A stretch of 37,817 nucleotides of DNA from Levilactobacillus cerevisiae. GTDB lineage: Bacteria; Bacillota; Bacilli; Lactobacillales; Lactobacillaceae. A program made the translations under genes and the position numbers. Under the pieces are notes generated by a model, which ran no database searches, had not been told where the DNA came from, and worked only from the letters and a program-made list of their open reading frames with translations. The DNA lies in assembly GCF_003946245.1 (NCBI RefSeq), contig NZ_RHNN01000033.1, forward strand, positions 1 through 37,817, given 5' to 3'. Below are positions 33,184-37,817 of the stretch, one piece after another. Each line of letters starts with the position of its first letter. The stretch's first letter is position 1.

Positions 33184-33924
33184 TTAGATTTCATAGGAGC
33201 TGCCAGCTGCAACCACTCCAACAGTTGTTGCATCGCCAGCAGCCGCTTGGGCCTCAGTCGCCAATTGCGTTAAATCACCAGTCTGTGGCAAATGAGTCAA
33301 CAGTAACCGTTTGACCCCAGCCTGTCGTGCCAAATTCCCTGCTTGTGTCGAGGTTAAGTGCCAAGCCGGTCCTTGATGATCGGCGAAGAAATTGGTATCC
33401 GCCAGCAAAACATCAACACCGGTTGCCCAGTCAGCGAGTCCGGCAAAGGCCGCCGTATCGGCCGTGAACGCCAAGGTCGCCCCCGTTGCCGTTTCCGTAA
33501 TCCGGGGGGCATACGCGGGTACTGGATGATGGGTCGCCAAAAAGTCAACGCTGAACGGCCCCAATTGCAAGGTTTTAGTCGGATCATAAGCCTGGCCAAC
33601 CGTTGCATTGGGCCAAGTCAAGCTGCCAAAATTCAACGGGTCCGCCGTATGCCCATAAATGGGCAACACGGGCTCGGCACGCTGGCCCTGCTTCAACTGC
33701 CACAAGTACTGAAGCACACCAACATCTGCCGTATGATCATGGTGATAATGAGTTAAGAGAACGGCATTGAGTTGTAAGGGATCCAACACTTTTTCCAACG
33801 CCAACAAAGCGCCGCTACCACAATCCACTAGCAAGTGGTAGTCCCCACTCGTTAACAAATAACTACTGGTACCAATCCCATTATGGGGATAGCCGCCGTA
33901 ACACCCTAAAACTGTCAATTTCAT
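33184..33924 (-). CDS. MBL-fold metallo-hydrolase (RNase Z-like, YhfI type)
   Basis: 246 residues. The metal motif is H59-x-H61-x-D63-H64 in LTHYHHDHTADVG; a second His lies in LATHHPVPAYAPR, an Asp in LAFTADTAAF, and a final His in LLLTHLPQTG. The N terminus MKLTVLGCYGGYPHNGIGTSS is typical of a YhfI-like subgroup related to RNase Z and phosphodiesterases. The substrate is unknown. The real start is the ATG at 33924 behind AAGGATGA; a TTG lies one codon earlier. It is monocistronic, with a weakly conserved 3' side and no strong terminator seen. Confidence 0.88.
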   Translation of the reverse strand: MKLTVLGCYGGYPHNGIGTSSYLLTSGDYHLLVDCGSGALLALEKVLDPLQLNAVLLTHYHHDHTADVGVLQYLWQLKQGQRAEPVLPIYGHTADPLNFGSLTWPNATVGQAYDPTKTLQLGPFSVDFLATHHPVPAYAPRITETATGATLAFTADTAAFAGLADWATGVDVLLADTNFFADHQGPAWHLTSTQAGNLARQAGVKRLLLTHLPQTGDLTQLATEAQAAAGDATTVGVVAAGSSYEI

Positions 33925-34065
33925 CAAATCATCCTTTCAGGTTACTGGGAATCAGTCACAACTCTCAATTCTTAGTGTAGCGCGGCGAACGCAGAGTGTA
34001 AACGTTTCGCTTTTGGATCGAAGAACCTTATAATAAAGGTAACAAACCAGTCAGGAGGGATAAGC

Positions 34066-34566
34066 ATGCTTCGTGAATTATCAACCACTTTTGGAAGCCG
34101 GGACTTCCTAGATCGGATTATTTCCCAAAATGCTGACCGTCAGCTGATTTTAATGGCTGGCTCGGCCCCTGAGGAGGGATTGCAACTGTTGGACGTCTCG
34201 GGCAAGCCCAGCGTCTTTAAAAGCAATCTAGATTACCAAATTCGTCTCCACCAAGGAAGCCATGCATGGCGTGGTTTCTTCAATTTCAACTATTTCACAC
34301 TGGATCCGGACGCAGCTAAGGTGTTTGACGCCAAAGCCAATCGTCTAGCCAGCAATGGCCTGCCCACTGGTATGACGGACTTGTACATGTTGACGCGTAA
34401 CCGCAGTAACAATGAGTACGTCCTGCTGACAGTCTGGGCTGACAGTGAGGCCTTCGCTCTGTGGCGCCACTCCGCTGCATTTACGCCATTTGATGTCTAC
34501 GCAACCAGTGCCAACCATTTTCACGCTGCCTCCTATCAACAGGTGACAGCGGATAAGGATCACTAG
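34066..34566 (+). CDS. Antibiotic biosynthesis monooxygenase-fold protein, HmoB-like
   Basis: 166 residues, the same size as B. subtilis HmoB (YhgC). The N-terminal half (SRDFLDRIISQNADRQLILM, then GLQLLDVSGKPSVF) is a divergent domain; the C-terminal half is an ABM ferredoxin-like domain (FFNFNYFTLDPDAAKVFDAK, then NEYVLLTVWADSEAF and LWRHSAAFTPF). HmoB-type proteins can degrade haem; whether this one binds haem is not decided here, and lactobacilli mostly do not make haem. GTCAGGAGGG precedes the ATG. A TATAAT -10 lies at about 34030. It has its own terminator. Confidence 0.72.
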   Translation: MLRELSTTFGSRDFLDRIISQNADRQLILMAGSAPEEGLQLLDVSGKPSVFKSNLDYQIRLHQGSHAWRGFFNFNYFTLDPDAAKVFDAKANRLASNGLPTGMTDLYMLTRNRSNNEYVLLTVWADSEAFALWRHSAAFTPFDVYATSANHFHAASYQQVTADKDH

Positions 34567-34585
34567 TTTTAGCTATTTATTCACA

Positions 34586-34636
34586 AAAGTACGACAACCA
34601 TTTCTCTTGTGCCAAACGAAGTGGTTGTCGTACTTT
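34586..34636 (+). terminator. Terminator of the HmoB-like gene
   Basis: AAAGTACGACAACCA (34586-34600) and TGGTTGTCGTACTTT (34622-34636) form a perfect 15-bp stem. Confidence 0.85.
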
Positions 34637-34739
34637 ATTATTTGCGGGCTATTTTGCTTGTGAAATATTGGCAATCCTTTTTCCGTCACCCGTTTCGCGC
34701 TACAATGGTCTTATGTATTTTTTGAAAGGTGCTGATGAT

Positions 34740-35954
34740 TTGGTTCTACCAGATTCCAACGCGGCCACTGATAAGATTTCTCCGCTACTGCCCCTCACAA
34801 GTGAGCAGGCGGCCTTAGTCGACCGGATCATGTCCTTTACCACGCAACACGTTCACGACGCAGGACCGGCCGTTTTTACCGTCTATGGCGATGCCGGTAC
34901 GGGTAAGAGCGTTGTCCTGGCACATCTGTTCAATCGCATTCAAACGGCCGCTAGAACGCAGTCAGCTAGTCCCCTAGCTGACACAGAAAACTACTTTCTG
35001 GTCAACCATCCAGAAATTTTGAAAGTTTATCGCGAAGTTGCCGGTGAGCAACCCAATTTACGGAAAAAGGACTTCCAGCGTCCCACGACTTTGATTAACC
35101 AGATTTCTCAAGGTAAACGTCAGGCCGATGTCCTAGTGATTGATGAGGCTCACTTACTCCTGTCCCAGCCTGATCACTACAATAACTTCTATGGTCACAA
35201 TCAGTTACAATCCCTGTTGGCCACGGCAAAGGTCATTATTCTGGTCTTTGATGAGACCCAAGTCCTCCGAATGAAAAGTTTCTGGACGGAGGCCCGGCTG
35301 GAAAAAATGCTAACGCCTACAGCCCATGACGCCTACCGCTTAACCCACCAGTTTCGGATGCAGGCCAGTGACAGTCTGGTGCAATGGATTAATGACTTTA
35401 CCCATCGGCGGATCCGCCCACTACCAGTTTCACTCGACCGAGACTACGATCTACGCGTCTTTACTGATGCTGAACAGATGCGCCAAGCAATTGTCAATCG
35501 AAACCAGGCTGTGGGCCTCTCCAGAATCGTCTCGACGTCCGGCTATCCGTCTACTTTAGATGGTGGGAAACATTACATCACCGAAGGAAAATTTCATCTC
35601 CCCTGGGACCAATATAATTATACAAATACGCCATGGGCCGAACTACCCCAAACGATTAACGAGGTGGGCTCTATCTACACCTGTCAAGGATTCGACCTAA
35701 ACTACGTAGGCGTGATTCTGGGCCCACCAATTGCGTTGGATGACCAGAATCACCTAGTTGTGGATCTATCTCGCTACACGGACGTTGAGGCCTTCAAGCG
35801 TCGTGATGACCTTACCGCCCCCAAGGAGCTTAACCAGATTAAACAGCAATTGGTCTTAAATTCAATTAACGTCTTAATGAAGCGTGGCGTTCACGGTCTC
35901 TACATTTACGCCCATGATCAGCGGTTGCAAGACTATTTGTCGCGAATGCCGTAG
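34740..35954 (+). CDS. DUF2075 ATPase/helicase-like protein
   Basis: About 404 residues of the DUF2075 (Schlafen group 3-like) NTPase family. Walker A is VYGDAGTGKSVVLAHLF, Walker B VLVIDEAHLLLSQPDH (DEAH-like), then an SF1/2-like motif ILVFDETQVLRMKSF, LTHQFRMQASDSL and a late INEVGSIYTCQGFDLNYVGV segment like helicase motif V/VI. These proteins are predicted nucleic-acid helicases of unknown role, seen in defence and DNA repair contexts. The frame is open from 34668. The TTG at 34740 follows AAAGGTG by 8 nt, while an ATG at 34713 has no SD and sits just 7 nt after a TACAAT -10. It is monocistronic with a strong terminator. Confidence 0.82.
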   Translation: MVLPDSNAATDKISPLLPLTSEQAALVDRIMSFTTQHVHDAGPAVFTVYGDAGTGKSVVLAHLFNRIQTAARTQSASPLADTENYFLVNHPEILKVYREVAGEQPNLRKKDFQRPTTLINQISQGKRQADVLVIDEAHLLLSQPDHYNNFYGHNQLQSLLATAKVIILVFDETQVLRMKSFWTEARLEKMLTPTAHDAYRLTHQFRMQASDSLVQWINDFTHRRIRPLPVSLDRDYDLRVFTDAEQMRQAIVNRNQAVGLSRIVSTSGYPSTLDGGKHYITEGKFHLPWDQYNYTNTPWAELPQTINEVGSIYTCQGFDLNYVGVILGPPIALDDQNHLVVDLSRYTDVEAFKRRDDLTAPKELNQIKQQLVLNSINVLMKRGVHGLYIYAHDQRLQDYLSRMP

Positions 35955-35994
35955 AAACGTGAGCACCTAATAACCACCCGTACCGAGGTAAAAT

Positions 35995-36038
35995 AAAGAA
36001 GATGGCGTCCCCAATTTTTGAGGACGCCATCTTCTTTT
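35995..36038 (+). terminator. Terminator of the DUF2075 gene
   Basis: AAAGAAGATGGCGTCC (35995-36010) and GGACGCCATCTTCTTTT (36022-36038) form a 16-bp stem. Confidence 0.88.
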
Positions 36039-36110
36039 CATGCTCTAAGCTACTAATTTATCCTTACCGGCGCCGGATAACAGCCGTCACAACAGAGTTC
36101 AGCAGATATC

Positions 36111-36136
36111 AAAAAAGCCCTCCAACAGGAAGACTT
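36111..36136 (-). terminator. Terminator of the tRNA cluster
   Basis: On the minus strand CTTCC-TGTT-GGAGG plus flanking bases forms a short hairpin followed by TTTTTT, directly after the last tRNA-Asp gene. Confidence 0.65.
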
Positions 36137-36143
36137 TAACTGA

Positions 36144-36217
36144 CGGTCCGTACGAGACTCGAACTCGTGATCTCCTCCGTGACAGGGAGGCGTCCTAACC
36201 AACTAGACCAACGAACC
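36144..36217 (-). tRNA. tRNA-Asp (GTC), copy A
   Basis: Full cloverleaf with acceptor GGTTCGT/ACGGACC and anticodon loop CTGTCAC. The gene plus the next tRNA lies in a 161-bp segment repeated exactly at 36792-36952. CCA is not encoded. Confidence 0.96.
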
Positions 36218-36222
36218 AACAA

Positions 36223-36296
<74 letters not shown>

Positions 36297-36316
36297 ATAA
36301 TATTAAATTGTGACAA

Positions 36317-36389
36317 TGACCCGTACGGGATTCGAACCCATGTTACCGCCGTGAAAGGGCGGTGTCTTAAACCACTTGACCAACGGGTC
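36317..36389 (-). tRNA. tRNA-Glu (TTC)
   Basis: Acceptor GACCCGT/ACGGGTC; anticodon loop CTTTCAC between CCGCC and GGCGG. Confidence 0.95.
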
Positions 36390-36398
36390 ATAACTAAA

Positions 36399-36486
36399 CG
36401 GAGAAGGAGAGATTCGAACTCTCGCGCCGCTTGCGCGACCTATACCCTTAGCAGGGGCACCTCTTCAGCCACTTGAGTACTTCTCC
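36399..36486 (-). tRNA. tRNA-Ser (GCT)
   Basis: 88 nt with a long variable arm; anticodon loop CTGCTAA; discriminator G as usual for Ser. Confidence 0.95.
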
Positions 36487-36490
36487 ATAA

Positions 36491-36565
<75 letters not shown>

Positions 36566-36571
36566 ATATAA

Positions 36572-36642
36572 AGCGGGTAACGAGAATCGAACTCGCGACA
36601 ACAGCTTGGAAGGCTGTGGTTTTACCACTAAACTATACCCGC
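36572..36642 (-). tRNA. tRNA-Gly (TCC)
   Basis: 71 nt; acceptor GCGGGTA/TACCCGC; anticodon loop CTTCCAA; discriminator T as expected for Gly. Confidence 0.94.
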
Positions 36643-36663
36643 ATTATGATGAGATATATTTAA

Positions 36664-36736
36664 TGGCGCGGGACGGAATCGAACCGCCGACACATGGAGC
36701 TTCAATCCATTGCTCTACCGACTGAGCTACCGAGCC
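36664..36736 (-). tRNA. tRNA-Phe (GAA)
   Basis: Anticodon loop TTGAAGC. The acceptor is GGCTCGG/CCGCGCC, leaving a T4-C69 mismatch where a pair would be expected (see findings). The spacer 36737-36792 to the next tRNA holds nothing recognised. Confidence 0.92.
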
Positions 36737-36792
36737 ATTTAACCATTTAGCAAATCTTATGGATACTGCATTCGGGCGACCAAACACAGTAA

Positions 36793-36866
36793 CGGTCCGT
36801 ACGAGACTCGAACTCGTGATCTCCTCCGTGACAGGGAGGCGTCCTAACCAACTAGACCAACGAACC
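36793..36866 (-). tRNA. tRNA-Asp (GTC), copy B
   Basis: Identical to 36144-36217; anticodon loop CTGTCAC. Confidence 0.96.
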
Positions 36867-36871
36867 AACAA

Positions 36872-36945
<74 letters not shown>

Positions 36946-36954
36946 ATAATATAA

Positions 36955-37044
36955 AGGAGGATGAGAGATTCGAACTCTCGCGTGATTTTACTCACCTGAC
37001 GGTTTTCAAGACCGTTCCCTTCAGCCAGACTTGGGTAATCCTCC
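36955..37044 (-). tRNA. tRNA-Ser (TGA)
   Basis: 90 nt with a long variable arm; anticodon loop CTTGAAA; acceptor GGAGGAT/ATCCTCC. The discriminator reads T, not the usual Ser G. Confidence 0.93.
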
Positions 37045-37079
37045 ATAATAATAAAACACGTACAAGTGCCCTCTGGTGA

Positions 37080-37153
37080 TGGACCTTGTAGGACTCGAAC
37101 CTACGACCGAACGGTTATGAGCCGTTTGCTCTAACCAACTGAGCTAAAGGTCC
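37080..37153 (-). tRNA. tRNA with CAT anticodon, probably Ile2 (lysidine)
   Basis: Acceptor GGACCTT/AAGGTCC; loop CTCATAA. It resembles the Bacillus tRNA-Ile2 whose CAT is modified by TilS, whereas the next gene resembles elongator Met. Elongator Met remains possible. Confidence 0.85.
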
Positions 37154-37167
37154 AGTTCAAGTCTAAA

Positions 37168-37241
37168 TCGCGGCGGGGGGGATCGAACCCTCGACCTCTC
37201 GGGTATGAACCGAACGCTCTAGCCAGCTGAGCTACACCGCG
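37168..37241 (-). tRNA. tRNA-Met (CAT), elongator
   Basis: Acceptor CGCGGTG/CGCCGCG; loop TTCATAC. The body GTAGCTCAGCTGGCTAGAGC matches elongator Met of Bacilli. Confidence 0.9.
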
Positions 37242-37269
37242 AAGTGTTAAATAAAATATATTTATTTAA

Positions 37270-37343
37270 TCGGGAAGACAGGATTCGAACCTGCGACCCC
37301 CTGGTCCCAAACCAGGTGCTCTACCAAGCTGAGCTACTTCCCG
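37270..37343 (-). tRNA. tRNA-Pro (TGG)
   Basis: Acceptor CGGGAAG/CTTCCCG; loop TTTGGGA between CCTGG and CCAGG. Confidence 0.95.
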
Positions 37344-37349
37344 TTAAAA

Positions 37350-37423
37350 TGCACCCAGTAGGAGTCGAACCTACAACCTTCTGATTCGTAGTCAGACACT
37401 CTATCCAGTTGCGCTATGGGTGC
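37350..37423 (-). tRNA. tRNA-Arg (ACG)
   Basis: Acceptor GCACCCA/TGGGTGC; loop CTACGAA. Confidence 0.95.
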
Positions 37424-37444
37424 AAAAAATATCTAATTGTGTTG

Positions 37445-37466
37445 CTTAATACCTTTCGGTATTAAG
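37445..37466 (-). other. GNRA-capped hairpin between tRNA-Arg and tRNA-Gly
   Basis: The minus strand reads CTTAATACC-GAAA-GGTATTAAG, with one further G-C pair possible using the 3' end of tRNA-Gly. No T-run follows, so it is not a terminator; it may mark a processing site. Confidence 0.5.
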
Positions 37467-37536
37467 CGGAAGACGGGATTCGAACCCGCGACCCCCACCA
37501 TGGCAAGGTGATGTTCTACCACTGAACTACTTCCGC
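37465..37536 (-). tRNA. tRNA-Gly (GCC)
   Basis: Acceptor GCGGAAG/CTTCCGC; anticodon loop TTGCCAT; discriminator T. Confidence 0.94.
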
Positions 37537-37545
37537 AAAATCAAA

Positions 37546-37618
37546 TGCCGACTAGAAGATTCGAACTTCCGACCCCCTGTTTACAAGACAGGTGCTCTAC
37601 CAACTGAGCTAAGTCGGC
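37546..37618 (-). tRNA. tRNA-Thr (TGT)
   Basis: Acceptor GCCGACT/AGTCGGC; loop CTTGTAA between CCTGT and ACAGG. Confidence 0.95.
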
Positions 37619-37666
37619 ATAGTCAGTATCATGTTGTATCCAATTACTCAATCGTCCGAAGACGAA

Positions 37667-37739
37667 TGAGCCGTGACAGGCTCGAACTGTCGACCCTCTG
37701 ATTAAAAGTCAGATGCTCTACCAACTGAGCTAACGGCTC
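37667..37739 (-). tRNA. tRNA-Lys (TTT)
   Basis: Acceptor GAGCCGT/ACGGCTC; loop CTTTTAA. Confidence 0.95.
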
Positions 37740-37742
37740 ATA

Positions 37743-37815
37743 TGGAGGATACAGGGCTCGAACCTGTGACCCTCTGCTTGTAAGGCAGACGCTCTCCCAA
37801 CTGAGCTAATCCTCC
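37743..37815 (-). tRNA. tRNA-Val (TAC)
   Basis: Acceptor GGAGGAT/ATCCTCC; loop CTTACAA. It is the 5'-most tRNA seen; tRNA-Val is commonly the first gene after 5S rRNA in lactobacilli, so an rRNA operon may lie just past the window edge. Confidence 0.95.
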
Positions 37816-37817
37816 AA

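Overview
This window looks like a chromosomal segment from a lactic acid bacterium of the family Lactobacillaceae, probably a Levilactobacillus- or Lactiplantibacillus-like species. The basis is moderate GC, strong AGGAGG-type ribosome binding sites with frequent TTG/GTG starts, and a typical gene set: pepV, ytgP, a leuS T-box, mnmM, mecA, spx and the acetyl branch of lysine/DAP synthesis. The genus is inferred from gene content only; no database was searched.

Layout. 1-12.6 kb is a housekeeping/accessory mix: universal stress protein and PepV dipeptidase; NAD(P)H-hydrate dehydratase; an ASCH protein; a MerR regulator with a DMT-type transporter whose promoter carries a 19-bp-spacer MerR operator; a degenerate pseudouridine synthase beside the YtgP/MurJ flippase; a membrane-anchored flavodoxin-like protein; and an ABC exporter operon with a ribbon-helix-helix protein. 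12.8-15.6 kb is leuS with its T-box leader. 16-17.6 kb holds a PAP2 phosphatase, the tRNA methyltransferase MnmM and a MazG-like protein. 17.8-20.5 kb is a compact polysaccharide module: a membrane-anchored degenerate EAL protein, a PgaD-like two-helix protein, and a processive GT2 synthase broken by a one-base frameshift.

20.9-31.6 kb is the complete aspartate-to-meso-DAP/lysine pathway. On the minus strand a lysine riboswitch leads into lysA-dapH-dapL-dapA-dapB-patA-asd; divergently, lysC-dapF runs on the plus strand. Together these provide every step from aspartate to DAP (peptidoglycan) and lysine. 31.7-36 kb carries mecA, spx, a metallo-beta-lactamase-fold hydrolase, an HmoB-like monooxygenase and a DUF2075 ATPase. 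36.1-37.8 kb is an 18-gene tRNA cluster on the minus strand that runs off the right end, probably the tail of an rRNA operon.

The most unusual signal is a dispersed element present three times (about 103-422, 9166-9671 and 23295-23893). The longest copy is bounded by 11-bp inverted repeats and sits inside the lysine operon between dapB and patA. Each copy carries the same small reading frame (58-60 codons) behind a near-perfect Shine-Dalgarno sequence, yet one copy has two in-frame TGA codons, and the two halves of the element are partly complementary. It looks like a non-autonomous mobile element or a structured RNA rather than an ordinary gene.
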